The notes under the pieces: model-generated
The model's input: the letters and a program-made list of their open reading frames with translations, nothing else
Database searches by the model: none
What the model was told of the DNA's origin: nothing
Position numbers and translations under genes: made by a program
Shown: positions 39,201 through 46,146 of the stretch, one piece after another
How positions within the stretch are numbered: the stretch's first letter is position 1
Layout of the letters: the number at the start of each line of letters is the position of its first letter
Assembly (NCBI RefSeq): GCF_031085175.1
Contig: NZ_JAVHUY010000043.1
Location: 24,029 to 88,028 of the forward strand
Length of the DNA: 64,000 nt
Reading direction: 5' to 3'
Origin: Phytohabitans maris
GTDB lineage: Bacteria > Actinomycetota > Actinomycetes > Mycobacteriales > Micromonosporaceae

Positions 39201-39820
39201 GAATTGACGATCCGGCGATCGTCGGCTTGGATATCGAGTTCGATGACCTTGAGGATCTCTCGTCGACATACGCCGACGTCATCCAGCGGCTGCAGCCGAC
39301 CGGACCGTATGAGCTGCTGGGTTGGTCATATGGCGCGCATATCATGTTTGCCGTGGCGCGCCTCCTGGTCTCACGAGGGGAGCACGTCGAAACCCTGGTG
39401 ATCGTGGATGCTATGCCTGTCACTGAGGATGAGCTTGTCGGATCGGCCGAGTCGATGCGCGACGAAATGCGGGTAGCCTTCGGCGAGGAGGCGTTCAACG
39501 AATTACTCGCCGACGGGAAGCAGTTGAAGGCTGTCGAGACGGCCGGACGTCGTTGTGATGTCATGACGACTGCTCCGACGTGGGGCAGCCTCGACATCGA
39601 GACGCTCGTCATCGCGTCAGCCGCAACCAACACGGCCCGAGTGGCGGATCGGGGTGTCGAGGACGCACTAGGATGGCATAGTCATCTGACCAACGTGTCC
39701 TTCTTCGTTGCTGAGAACGAAGACCACCAATCCATACTTGAGCCCGACTCCGGTCTGCCGAAATGGGGCCCACGCCTTACAGATTTGTTGGTCAAAGAAT
39801 CGGATACCGATGAGGAGTAG
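30290..39820 (+). CDS. NRPS-2: C*-A(beta-Ala)-T-C-[no A-T]-E-like-C-A(hydroxyOrn-like)-T-TE
   Basis: A 3176-residue synthetase. Residues 1-1050 are close to the first module of NRPS-1: starter C domain with NVLLVDG in place of HHxxxDG, A1 with code VDTLVSFGDK (beta-alanine-like), T1 LGGHSLL. C2 (about 1070-1470) has HHMVTDA. Residues about 1480-1850 contain no adenylation core and no carrier motif; parts resemble an epimerization domain (VVLTAVAKALVGIADGDLLV). C3 (about 1860-2300) has EHILLDG, keeping the second His. A2 (about 2310-2820) has code DAEDSGLINK, resembling hydroxyornithine codes. T2 is LGGHSLA (about 2875). A thioesterase ends the chain with FCAHP, nucleophile GWSYG and His in NEDHQSI. 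GTG 30290 is chosen: GGAG lies eight bases before it and it aligns with NRPS-1. The enzyme should finish and release the siderophore. Confidence 0.9.
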   Translation: MPALTSFDRVELTASQRGNWVARRLVPESSVFCAGQLIWLDGPVDPVVFASSVSVVFSETDAMRVRFGDDDGVPFQYVDTAKTLQTKVVDAGHDDDRIRVMAREQLTATPAATEEPSTYSTLVRRGDGTWAWILVTNVLLVDGYSISLFIRRVAEVYSATRAGGLVPDRWFGSLKDVVDAIGHDVPRAEQDVAYWSSVLGAENPGHGTVEDLSEAFVSSCQPVVVPIPDHTYTRIQQLARTARVSWTDLLITAWGLYTALVDGRDHIAVRVPLMMRDSRELLRTPSAISRPTPVITTISPHHTFTGLLATVADQLKTSRRHTTIEDHQIARLWPDGQASYLTLPTINIRLFEPMRRLADVVVVPETISTGPVGSLDLAVYSNPESGIRLEVSAGSTTTGHPLLHAERFGRFLDAVIAGPPTQTLYGLSTELTPDTDSPHSPQTRGETLDVAPATVDTLLRRRVTASPDVVAVIGDDGTELTYRQFDTRVNALAQLLTDQGVQVGDRVAVAMPRSVDLVAALTGVIRAGAAYVPIDPDYPTERIKHILEDTAPAMVITDHHTGNAHSHALGGQPTPVLRIDDHDVQQHLTAGAETPPVLARPLNDLDAAVVIFTSGTTGRPKGVTIPHRALVNRLTWGERLLEYTPDSVALSKSGVGFVDAVTELFGPMTAGTRTVVLPAQTAQDPARLLETIARHSVTHLLSVPSLADALLRHDNAHTALATIRHWVSSGETLTRNTANTTRTAAPHTVLHNFYGSTEITGDGTTATITDHQHTPIGAPVANTTVRVLDTWLRPVPAGAAGELYLGGVQLADGYLARPALTADRFIADPFNDHGTRLYRTGDVVRWNLQGQLEYLGRSDDQVKIRGFRIELDEIRAVLEEHPSVSGAAVLALDHPAGGKYLTAYVTTTSPTPVEETVLSDTLREHLARTLPQYMMPATLIRLDRFPVTANGKLDRRALPQPNLAAGTASGRPPQTPTEITLANLFRDVLHLDDNTNLGIDNDFFRLGGHSLLATRLIARTNAQLSSALTLRDVFDHPRIGQLAQIADNTTTPTRTPGPRIGQLPRPAALPASYGQQALWFTEQIAGRPIYRTEIVLQAGVRVSLDALATAVRRIVARHEILRTILVPDEETSSLRQVICEEPADDTEVLKVEYLGTESLNDKIAQVVATPLDFTSEFGLKFRLLRHSDGDVLVAYGHHMVTDADSFGILVHELNKFYIEATTGNYAEAEPLPTQYADFAVWQRHVLGNRSDPESRYRLDLRYWQDMLSDLPTETALPLDQPRDGSEERTIRPATTSLLREEAAKLDELLVEHKATPLQALIAAFSLTLWDEGAGNIVPIGTPASLRDQPELHDLIGYFVNTVVVRTDIDAGAGFAQTLLRSRDRMLEATDHKLVPFEHVVEAVNPPRRVGISPLFQVMAAYVDRRGDLGEAPPLTPYTSTTADGPLGSQPALFDLVSSIERLDSGTFGMQLNAARELFSAETTSRLLRRTARFLALGSRHPDLPVRLLAQIVHADEGRTKTINNVGDIRLFHLPLEDFDISVAPLWRAAIDHVSHALSGGSSTLRLAIRDSGAGELVAETSNPEMLDAVGERLTELVTAYHAGTPMVVAATLAAAGHNDDELTEILDDPFWEDWVDQLADAAATVLPERGDSVASEASSVATGRAASAADESSLGSVVLTAVAKALVGIADGDLLVEFHESDGPFMTRRFPVLLGHDDVIRLSPERAAEYASLAGHPRFSRFFDDLPIPRIRVGVFRSRAELITDPAAGVGAPENGLGIHVFVGGAEPDGCVVRVWVESAHTVDVDTNALAAAVAEAIDGVGIPAPGHERRDAFTLRRADRVALTPIEEESIRARYGHDAQILPLAPLQRGLFYHLLRSRESDDHNTYVSQVTRQIAGDLDPERMTTSIAIAMERYPNLRAAFIPPGDVQVIPSGVEVPVRVIRLDEWSSRGVDLEQFLTAERGEPFDFEIPPLIRFTLLEHDRKTWTLAMSFEHILLDGWSISALLAEILSIYADPGYVERVRPSSFRSYLDWVDDQDPDAAYRAWDDYLADLAGPTLLCPDSVDLGDGQSATGELHLDLNPAEAARVFDTARGANVTVGTLLQTAWGIALSRLTGSNDVVFGNTVSGRPPSLPGADRIIGLLFNTVPMRMSLPPFETNRQLLARVQSEQLLVIDYPQASLTQIQTNVGVSVLFDTLFVVQNMPFGKTAGLETAGLQVVGAKVDDATHYPVTFAVDPEEHDGEAAVHVRLSYRQDAFDAPAAELLLNRYVQVLLSLTHQLDEPVGTLSALLPDETVPRTGIAADLIRDTEPVTVAELLHRQVLRSGSKTALVAGDHLFTFAEFFAEVNRYARLLLEAGVRPEHRVALMLPRDERMVIAMFAVFAVGAAYVPVDNELPDERIGYMLSAAEPTVTLVTHRDVDRLDATAGPVISLDSAATLDRLAQLGTDPVTAAERGGPVSLDNLAYIIFTSGTTGRPKGVAVGYRGLTNMYFNHVEKIFDRVVNNQRGRRLRIAHTTSFSFDASWEQLFWLLNGHEVHVIDEEMRRDPQRLLAHFDEMRIDGFDVTPSYVQLLVEEGLLERDRPAGRSVSSDAPGVVFVSLGGEAVPDRLWQQLRNAPGVGSYNLYGPTEYTINALGADLDDSTTSSVGTPIFNTRAYILDQNLQPTLPRVAGELYLVGDGTARGYWGQPALTAERFVACPWEPAERMYRTGDLARWNDNGMIDYLGRADEQIKIRGYRIEPDEIRDVLQAFPGVARAEVVAFDHPTGPQLAAYYSVTSDGDISEPLRRHLATYLPDYMVPASLMAVESFPLTPTGKLDRRALPPPDPAASGAGTGRVLESDTELALAAIFRDVLDLDEELVLDAGNDFFRLGGHSLAAMRLAAQMNRTFPVNIAMRDVITASTIGELSLVVDKKMQQDADPDVEITAIVTRFTQSLNGRNLFCAHPKFGSSSMYSELSRYLPHGVGLVGIDDPAIVGLDIEFDDLEDLSSTYADVIQRLQPTGPYELLGWSYGAHIMFAVARLLVSRGEHVETLVIVDAMPVTEDELVGSAESMRDEMRVAFGEEAFNELLADGKQLKAVETAGRRCDVMTTAPTWGSLDIETLVIASAATNTARVADRGVEDALGWHSHLTNVSFFVAENEDHQSILEPDSGLPKWGPRLTDLLVKESDTDEE

Positions 39821-40375
39821 CAGTGCGGCCTTCTGATGATCATTCAGGTGGCTAGCCTCGATCGTTCGCGCGTGTGACGCGGCGGCTTTGCCCGCTTGAT
39901 CTCATCGTTGTTGGTCGATGGTTGTCGGTGGCGGGCAGGTTGGGTGGCCAACTGTCGCGCCGGTGGGCGTGGTCTCCTGGGTTCTCCGGTCGTTGGGTCA
40001 AGCGGTTGATGCCGGTCAGCCGGGTGCCGGGATCGCCGCGATCGGGTCGAACGCGGCGGTGGTTTTGGGTGGCCCAGGGCCAGGTGGCCGGGATGCGAAG
40101 GTAGCGGCGGCGTTGCCCGCGGCCCAGGCGGGCGGCGGTGTGTACGCGGTGGCGCAGCCGTTTGGGCTCGGCCAGGGCGAGGTCGCCGTCGAGGCCGGTG
40201 AGAGAGATCGTGCCTCCTGGCGGGGGCGTCCGCAGGGGCGGTAACTGGTGGGTGCGTCGCCCGCCGACGTCGGACTTACTTGGCACTTCGTGTCCGGATG
40301 AGATAGTGAAGCGCCCCGTGCCGCCCAAAGCTTGACCCCCTGAGACGTCACGGGGTGGTCGGCAATGATGGATGG
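39821..40375. other. region after NRPS-2, no intact gene
   Basis: This stretch holds the transposase remnant listed separately and otherwise no supported coding sequence. No clear rho-independent terminator follows NRPS-2. It is the likely right border of the siderophore locus. Confidence 0.5.
40010..40240 (-). pseudogene. IS1380-type transposase C-terminal remnant
   Basis: The minus strand reads GDLALAEPKRLRHRV, HTAARLGRGQRRRYLRIPAT and WPWA in one frame and AAFDPIAAIPAPG in the next, which together match the C-terminal end of IS1380-family transposases (HVAARL...LRLP..WPWA). At least one frameshift is present and the catalytic core is lost. No inverted repeats were identified. Confidence 0.6.
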
Positions 40376-41191
40376 GTGTCTAGCGATCTTGATTTAGCGG
40401 TCGACGCGGTGGTGAACGCGGCCGGGCTGGCGATGGGGTACTTCACGCGTGTGACTCGGATCCGCCGCGAGCGGAAGCAGGACGGCAGCATCGTGACCGA
40501 GGCTGACCATGCCGTGGAAGCCGCCATCCGGCAAACACTGGCCGCGGCCCGGCCCCAAGACGCGGTCCTTGGCGAGGAGGAGGGCCAGCGCGGAGACAGC
40601 GACCGGCGCTGGATCATCGACCCCATCGACGGCACCGCGATGTTCGCCGAAGGCGACGACCGATGGTTGGTCCTGCTCGCGCTGGAGGTCGACAGCCAGG
40701 TAGTCGCCAGCGTAGCGGCAGCCCCAGCCCAGCGACGGATCTGGTGGGCCGAGCGAGGCTCCGGCGGGTTCGTCGCCGATCTCACCAGCACCGGCCCCAT
40801 CCACCAACGGCGCATCGCGACCCATGGCCAGGCAACATCGAACCTGGCGACCAGCCGCTTCGCCGTCGTACCCGACCCGGCCGCACTACCACAGGACAAC
40901 TGGCTCTTCGCCGACCTCGCAGCGCTGACCACTCCGCTGCCCTGGACAACACACCCGGCCCTGCTCGTAGCCACCGGCGAACTGGACCTCGCCATGCAAA
41001 CCCGCGGGCAGGTATGGGACTTCGCGGCCACCTCGCTGATCGTCACCGAGGCCGGCGGCCAATTCAGCGGCCTCACCGGTCAAAGTCACCCACACACAGG
41101 GCCCGCCTTGTACTCCGCCAGCCACCCCCTCCACCAAGCCGCACTCCAACACGTCGGCAAGGGCCACAGCGACATCCACCCTGCTCTTTGA
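40376..41191 (+). CDS. inositol monophosphatase / histidinol-phosphatase family protein
   Basis: A 271-residue Mg-dependent phosphatase of the IMPase superfamily. GEEEG and WIIDPIDGTAMF hold the metal-binding Glu/Asp set, and GQVWDFAATSLIVTEAGG is the second family motif. Such enzymes act on inositol phosphates, histidinol phosphate or PAP; the sequence does not decide which. I use GTG 40376 (SSDLDLAVDAVV follows); an in-frame GTG at 40355 is also open. It lies just right of the transposase remnant and has no link to siderophore genes that can be seen. Confidence 0.82.
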   Translation: MSSDLDLAVDAVVNAAGLAMGYFTRVTRIRRERKQDGSIVTEADHAVEAAIRQTLAAARPQDAVLGEEEGQRGDSDRRWIIDPIDGTAMFAEGDDRWLVLLALEVDSQVVASVAAAPAQRRIWWAERGSGGFVADLTSTGPIHQRRIATHGQATSNLATSRFAVVPDPAALPQDNWLFADLAALTTPLPWTTHPALLVATGELDLAMQTRGQVWDFAATSLIVTEAGGQFSGLTGQSHPHTGPALYSASHPLHQAALQHVGKGHSDIHPAL

Positions 41192-41286
41192 GCACTGGGG
41201 CACAACCACGATCGGAGCCACACCAGATACCACCGCGCCTACTGAGACCGACAACGACTTGGCTCAACAGCAGACACCGTCGGAAA

Positions 41287-41340
41287 GCGTCCTTGCACTC
41301 CACCATGTCGCTGGATGGGTTCGTGGCCGGATCTTCGCCG
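41287..41340 (+). pseudogene. possible dihydrofolate-reductase-like (RibD C-terminal) N-terminal fragment
   Basis: A short frame reads LHSTMSLDGFVAGSS, the start motif of bacterial RibD-C/DHFR-like proteins, and then loses similarity. No start codon or downstream domain is present. The rest of 41192-41471 holds no supported gene. Confidence 0.35.
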
Positions 41341-41471
41341 AACTCGTTGTCCGCCATCCCGTTCGCGGCGATTCCCGATCCGCCACCCAGCCCGTCACAG
41401 TGCGTCGAGGTCGTCTACCTGGATCAGGCGCACCTTCTTCGGCGTGTGCGTGCACGGACCGCGCGACCGGG

Positions 41472-42155
41472 CTATCCGAGGTGGAGTGCGGGGGCGGTGG
41501 CCTGAGCGTTTCGGTAGCGGAAGAGGCGCCGTAGCTCCAAGCGCAGTTGTTCGGTTTCGTGGTGTGTGAGGTGGAGCTTGATCGTGAAGGTCGTCGAGCG
41601 GGCCGCCCACGCTCGTGCGGCTTCACGGGTTAGCCGCAGGCTCAGGGTCTTGCGAGTCAGCCGGAGCGCGAGCAGCGCACCATAGGCCGGTACGCCGTCG
41701 TTGACCAGACAGTAGCCGTCGTCGTCGCCAGGGTCGTAGTCGCTGTGCTCCGGGTTGAGCGCGGTGAAGCCAGTGCGGCCCCGCCGTATCAGCCCTGCCG
41801 CGAGCCGGCGTACCGAACCGGGCGCCGCGCCGGGCGCGTAGGGTTCGCCGCTGTCGACCTCGATCGTGTGCCGGACGTACTCAACGGCCAGGTCGGGCCT
41901 GCTGTAGGTCATTTCAGTGACACCGTTCGGCCCAACGAACCGCAGGGCCACCTCGCCGGCCGGCGTCGGCTCGTGCTGCTGCCACCACGCGGCCAGCGGC
42001 ACCGCCAGGACCGACAGGTCACGCACCTCGCCCGCGGTGAAACGCACGACGTCATCGACCCGAAGAACCTCGATGCCGCCAGCCTCGAGGTCCGCGGCCA
42101 TCATCGCCAGCATCCCCGCCGGGTCCACCGTCCGGCCGCGGACCACGAGACTCAC
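41472..42155 (-). CDS. hypothetical protein, about 227 residues
   Basis: Not recognised. The predicted chain from GTG 42155 starts SLVVRGRTVDPAGMLAMM and has no signal peptide or membrane span. It contains GEVALRFVGPNGVTEMTYSR in the middle and a basic C-terminal part with LRLTREAARAW and LTHHETEQLRLELRRLFRYR, suggesting a soluble alpha/beta protein with a helical tail. The frame is open for another 100 residues upstream, but that part is the antisense of the neighbouring methyltransferase, so the shorter start is preferred. It is divergent from the next gene. Confidence 0.5.
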   Translation of the reverse strand: MSLVVRGRTVDPAGMLAMMAADLEAGGIEVLRVDDVVRFTAGEVRDLSVLAVPLAAWWQQHEPTPAGEVALRFVGPNGVTEMTYSRPDLAVEYVRHTIEVDSGEPYAPGAAPGSVRRLAAGLIRRGRTGFTALNPEHSDYDPGDDDGYCLVNDGVPAYGALLALRLTRKTLSLRLTREAARAWAARSTTFTIKLHLTHHETEQLRLELRRLFRYRNAQATAPALHLG

Positions 42156-42344
42156 TGCAAACCCCACCGGCACGCGGTAAAGCGTAGACGTCCCGGCAGG
42201 TTCCCCACGTCCAGACCAGACAGCAGCCGCCCCGCAGCCACCCCCGCCCACGGCCACGAGCCGACACGAATACCCCACCGCCTGATCTGCCTCGACAGGC
42301 GGCGGCTCGAGGCGAACGACACCGTCGCGGTCAGCTACGCGAAC

Positions 42345-42914
42345 ATGCTGCGCGACGCCCTCGCCGGCGAGCCGTTCCAACGGGGCATCCTCGCGCTCTT
42401 CGCCGAACTGGTCCACGCCCAAGGCGAAGGACTCGTCGCCGACGTGGGCTGCGGCCCCGGCCGGCTCACCGCCCACCTGCACAGCATCGGCCTGGACGCG
42501 TTCGGCATCGACCTGTCACCCGCGATGATCGACGTAGCGCGCCGGGACCATCCCGGACTGCGCTTCGAGGTCGGCACCATGACCAGCCTCGACCTCGCCG
42601 ACGGCGCCCTGACCGGGCTGCTGGCCTGGTTTTCGGTCATCCACGTCCCCGACGACCAGATACCTACCGTCTTCGCCGAGTTCCACCGCGTGCTACGCCC
42701 CGGTGGGGTCCTGCTGCTCGCCTTCCACGCCGGCCACGGCAGCCGGCTCAAAACCGAGGGCTACGGCGGCCATCCCATGAACGTCTACGTACACCGCCAC
42801 CAACCCGACCAGGTCGCAGCCTCGCTGAACGCGTGCGGCTTCACCATCGAGGCCGAGATGACCCACCACCCGGCCCCAGACATCGACGGCGGCCTCGTCT
42901 TCGCCCGCCGCTGA
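42345..42914 (+). CDS. class I SAM-dependent methyltransferase, start unclear
   Basis: The chain shows motif I LVADVGCGPGRLTAHL, the acidic loop FGIDLSPAMIDVARRDHP, and the post-motif region LAWFSVIHVPDDQ and FHRVLRPGGVLLLAFH, a complete Rossmann methyltransferase core. Family similarity (NDTVAVSYANMLRDAL) begins about 14 codons before the first in-frame ATG at 42345, and no ATG, GTG or TTG is seen there, so the true N-terminus has probably been lost or altered. The substrate is unknown. It ends 40 bases before the end of the open frame of the binding-protein gene on the other strand. Confidence 0.65.
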   Translation: MLRDALAGEPFQRGILALFAELVHAQGEGLVADVGCGPGRLTAHLHSIGLDAFGIDLSPAMIDVARRDHPGLRFEVGTMTSLDLADGALTGLLAWFSVIHVPDDQIPTVFAEFHRVLRPGGVLLLAFHAGHGSRLKTEGYGGHPMNVYVHRHQPDQVAASLNACGFTIEAEMTHHPAPDIDGGLVFARR

Positions 42915-43096
42915 GATCCCCGCCCACGGCACCCGCCGCCACCGGCCCCCACTGTCACGCCCGGCGCGCACAGCGGCAGATCAGCGCACCTGATCTTCGG
43001 CTCGAGAGAAGCTCTTGATCACCGCGGTGGCGCGAGCAAGCGGGCCGGTGAGCACGTGAAGGACGCCGGCCCTCAACGAGCGCGCTGGGTGGGTGC

Positions 43097-43866
43097 TCAC
43101 TTGTTCTCGCGGGGCAGTCCCTGGGGTTGACCAGCGACTCGGGCACCGCCTCGTTGGCCAGGCCCCAGCGCTGCAGCACCTGGGCGAACTTGCCGTCCTT
43201 GATGACCGCGTTCAGCGCGTCGGCCACGGGTTGCACCAGGCCGCTGCCCTTGACGGTCATCGCCGCGATCCGGCCCTCCACGGTGGCGCCGCCGCCGGAG
43301 TAGGTGCCGACGATCTTGGTCTCGCCGGCGACGGCGACGTGGTAGGCGACCGTCGGGTTGGGGCCGAAGTGGGCGTCGGTGCGGCCGGAGCGGAGCGCCA
43401 GCTGGTAGTCGGTGGACTCGAAGTAGGAGACGGTCGCCGCCGGGCGGCCGGCCTTCTTGTTCTCCTCGTCCCAGGCGAGCAGGATCTTCTCCTGGTTGGT
43501 GCCGGAGGAGACCGAGAGCTTGAGGCCGGCGATGTCCGCCGGACCCGAGATCTTCGTGATCTTGCTGTCCTTGCTCACCTCCCAGGCGAGCTGGTCGACC
43601 CGGTAGGTGGCGAAGTCGTAGATGTCCTTGCGCTCCTCGGTGACCGTGATGTTGGAGAAACCGACCTGGTACTTGCCGGAGCGGGTGGCCAGGAAGAGGT
43701 TCTCCCAGGAGGTGTTCTCCAGCACCAGCTCCAGGCCGAGCACGTCGGCGACAAGTTGGGCGATGTCCACTTCGGAGCCGATGAGCGTGCGGTCGTCCGT
43801 GGCCAGGAACGCCAGCGGTGGCGCGCCGTCCGGGTTCACGCCGACGACGAGCTTGCCGGCGCTCAT
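43097..43866 (-). CDS. amino-acid ABC substrate-binding protein without signal peptide, terminal frameshift
   Basis: A family 3 binding protein: KLVVGVNPDGAPPLAF, GSEVDIAQLVADVLG, SGKYQVGFSNITVTEERK and LAWEVSKDS are characteristic. ATG 43866 overlaps the permease stop in ATGA, and the chain begins directly with the mature lobe, so there is no export signal. Near the end the family sequence NPQGLPRENK needs one extra base: the run at 43123-43126 has four G on the plus strand where five would keep frame and place TGA at 43097-43099. As written the frame runs on to 42955. Without a leader the protein would stay in the cytoplasm, so function is doubtful. Confidence 0.7.
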
Positions 43867-44560
43867 CCGGCGGCCCGCCACGGCGCGACGCGGCGCCCGA
43901 GCACGAACCCGCGCAACCGTTGCAGCGGCGTGGGCAGCAGGACCCGGGTGCTGCCCTTGGCGTAGTAGCGCTCGACGTAGTACTGCAGGATCGACAGGAC
44001 CGAGGTGATGATCATGTACCAGATCGTCGCCACCAGCAGCAGGGCGATGATCCGTCCGTTGCGGTTGTAGATGACCTGGACCTGGTAGAAGAGCTCGGGC
44101 AGCGCCATGATGTAGACCACCGAGGTGCCCTTGACCAGGCCGACGATCTCGTTGGCCGCGGTGGGGACGATGGTGCGCATGGCCTGCGGCAGGATTATCC
44201 GGCGGATCTGCCGGTTGCGCGGCACGCCGAGCGCGGCCGCCGCCTCCAACTGTCCATGGTCGACGGAGAGGATGCCGGCCCGGACGATCTCGGCGGCGTA
44301 GGCGCCCTGGTGCAGGGCGAGGCCCAGACTCGCCGCGGTCAGGGGTCCGATGAGGTCCATCGTGGCGACCTCGACGAACGACGGCCCGAACGGGATGCCG
44401 AACGAGATCTGCTTGTAGAGGATCGCGAGGTTGTACCAGAACAGCAGCTGCAGGATCAGCGGCACCGACCGGAAGATCCAGACGTACGTCCAGGCGACCG
44501 AGGTCAGCAGGGGTACCCCGGAGAGCCGCATCAACGCGACGACGGTGCCGAGCACGAACC
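43863..44560 (-). pseudogene. amino-acid ABC permease (HisM/GlnP type), N-terminally truncated
   Basis: The frame contains most of a polar amino-acid permease: LGTVVALMRLSGVPLLTSVA, YVWIFRSVPLILQLLFWYN, the EAA loop region ALGVPRNRQIRRIILPQA and NEIVGLVKGTSVVYIM. The first membrane span and about 50 residues are missing; upstream of about 44560 the frame enters a methyltransferase fragment read in another frame. No start codon fits the permease. It is coupled by ATGA to the binding protein. Confidence 0.7.
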
Positions 44561-44562
44561 CC

Positions 44563-44935
44563 CCACCCGCGCGAAGTCGCTCAGCCCCGGCACGGTCGCG
44601 TCGGTCAGGTCGGTCAGCCCGGTGACCTCGAACCCTCGGTCGTAGGCAAGCGCGACCCAGTCCGGCACCGACCAGAGGTCGGGGAAGGCGAGCAGCCGCT
44701 CCGTCGCCGCGCACAGCTGCCGCGCCCGCGCGGGTACGACACCGAACAGCTCGGTGCGGAAGATCTCGATCACGAACAGCTGGCCGCCGGGACGCAGCAC
44801 CTGCCCGACCTGGTCCAGCAAGCCCGGCATGTCCCGGGCGTACCCGATGCTCTCGATGGCGAAGACGGCATCCACGGAGCCGGCCCTGAGCGGCAGGTGG
44901 CCGAAGTCGGCCGCCACGAAGCCGGGCCCGGTGAC
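44563..44935 (-). pseudogene. SAM-dependent methyltransferase fragment
   Basis: A frame reads ADFGHLPLRAGSVDAVFAIE, DMPGLLDQVGQVLRPGGQLF and VIEIFRTELFGV, the middle and C-terminal part of a methyltransferase (motifs II-IV). Motif I is missing because the match starts at about 44935, where a VOC fragment on the other strand begins, and the other end runs into the permease at about 44560. Confidence 0.65.
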
Positions 44936-44996
44936 CGTGGCCGTCCTCGACGACACCTGCGGCAACCTGCTGCAAATCGCGGCACAGAACAGCTAA
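44925..44996 (+). pseudogene. VOC/glyoxalase-family C-terminal fragment
   Basis: GPVTVAVLDDTCGNLLQIA followed by AQNS and a stop is the last strand and metal-site end of a VOC protein (VxxDDxCGNxxQ). Nothing of the rest of the domain lies upstream. Confidence 0.55.
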
Positions 44997-45067
44997 CACC
45001 CCGCGCGGCGGCGCCGCCGGCACCATGCGGTCCCGGAGCGGGATCAGGGCCGCCCACCGGCGTCGGC

Positions 45068-45646
45068 TCAGCTCTCCCGCCAGGCGATGCCCACGGCCGC
45101 CCACTCCGCGCCGGCGAGCTCCCACAACCGCTGCGCCTCGATCGACAACTCGTTGGGCGAGTCGCCCTCGGCCAGCTCACCGCGCAGATACGCGTCCAGG
45201 CGGCAGAACCCGTGGTCCCAGCCGGGCGCGAACTGGCCGAGGTTTGCCAGCCAGAAGTCGTCGTCGAAGGGGAGCACGGCAGTGTGCCTGAGCTCGATCA
45301 GCGTCGACTCCTCGCCATCACCCTCGGCCGTGAGCCGCACCTCCAGGTCGGACGAGCCACCGCCGTCGTACTCCCAAGTAACCACCAGCAGATTGGGCCG
45401 ATCACACGTCCGGATCTCGCCACCCGCATTCCCCACCAACTGATACTTACCGCCCAGGCGAAGGTCACCACTGACCGGATAGAACCAGCGCTCGAGCCGG
45501 ACCGGGTCGGTCACCGCCTCCCAGACATCCTCGACAGGCGCGCCGAAGGAACGGCGCAGCAACACCGACCGGGACCGACCCGCGTCGGTGTCCTCGGCTC
45601 CCAGCTCACGGTGAACGGTCTTCAGCCAACCTGCGGTGTCGGTCAT
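45068..45646 (-). CDS. SRPBCC (AHSA1-type) protein
   Basis: A 192-residue START-like fold protein: LLRRSFGAPVEDVWEAVTDP and VRLERWFYPVSGDLRLGG are the family's entry segment, and LVVTWEYDGGGSSDLEV follows. Such small-molecule-binding proteins often pair with an ArsR-type repressor, as here (arsR-like lies 142 bp upstream on the same strand). ATG 45646 is preferred to the earlier in-frame GTG. A palindromic site lies in the gap between the two genes. Confidence 0.8.
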   Translation of the reverse strand: MTDTAGWLKTVHRELGAEDTDAGRSRSVLLRRSFGAPVEDVWEAVTDPVRLERWFYPVSGDLRLGGKYQLVGNAGGEIRTCDRPNLLVVTWEYDGGGSSDLEVRLTAEGDGEESTLIELRHTAVLPFDDDFWLANLGQFAPGWDHGFCRLDAYLRGELAEGDSPNELSIEAQRLWELAGAEWAAVGIAWRES

Positions 45647-45727
45647 ACTCGCGAAATCCTTCCTGGCAGATGTGTCCCCAGTGGACAAGACGGGGCCGCG
45701 CAACGGCCACGCTATCAGAGCATGACA

Positions 45728-45737
45728 CTTATATAAG
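45728..45737. promoter_or_regulatory. candidate ArsR operator CTTATATAAG
   Basis: A perfect 10-bp palindrome, AT-rich in a GC-rich setting, 82 bp upstream of the SRPBCC gene. A near copy lies upstream of the ArsR-type gene, so the repressor may bind both. Confidence 0.45.
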
Positions 45738-45788
45738 CACCACCTAAGACTTTTCTCAAGGGGGCCGATTGATCCACAGTGGACAGGC

Positions 45789-46127
45789 TCACTGCCCGCC
45801 GCGGCGCCGCTCCCGCTTGCCCCGGGCGAGCTCGGTGGCCAGGGCGTCGAGCCGCTGGCTCCAGAACCGGCGAAACTGGTCCAGCCACGCGTCGACCTCG
45901 CGCAGCGGCCCGGGGTCGACCGCGTAGAGCCGGCGCGTGCCCTCGGGCCGGACGGACGCGAACCCGCTGTCGCGCAACACGCGCAGGTGCTGCGAGACGG
46001 CGGGCTGCGAGATGCCGAACTCGGCCTGGATCACCTCGGTGACCGCACCGGAGCTCTGCTCGCCGTCGGCGAGCAGCTCGAGGATGCGGCGGCGCACCGG
46101 GTCGCCGAGAACGTCGAACGCGTGCAC
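45789..46127 (-). CDS. ArsR-family winged-helix repressor
   Basis: A 112-residue regulator. DPVRRRILELLADGEQSSG and FGISQPAVSQHLRVLRDSG are the wing-helix DNA-binding core, and VRPEGTRRLYAVDPGPL is the wing. No Cys metal site of the ArsR/SmtB type is present, as is usual in the branch paired with SRPBCC proteins. The start is GTG 46127, 20 bp downstream of a CTTATATAAG-like site, which suggests autoregulation. Confidence 0.88.
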   Translation of the reverse strand: MHAFDVLGDPVRRRILELLADGEQSSGAVTEVIQAEFGISQPAVSQHLRVLRDSGFASVRPEGTRRLYAVDPGPLREVDAWLDQFRRFWSQRLDALATELARGKRERRRGGQ

Positions 46128-46146
46128 GCCACCACTGTACGCGGAG

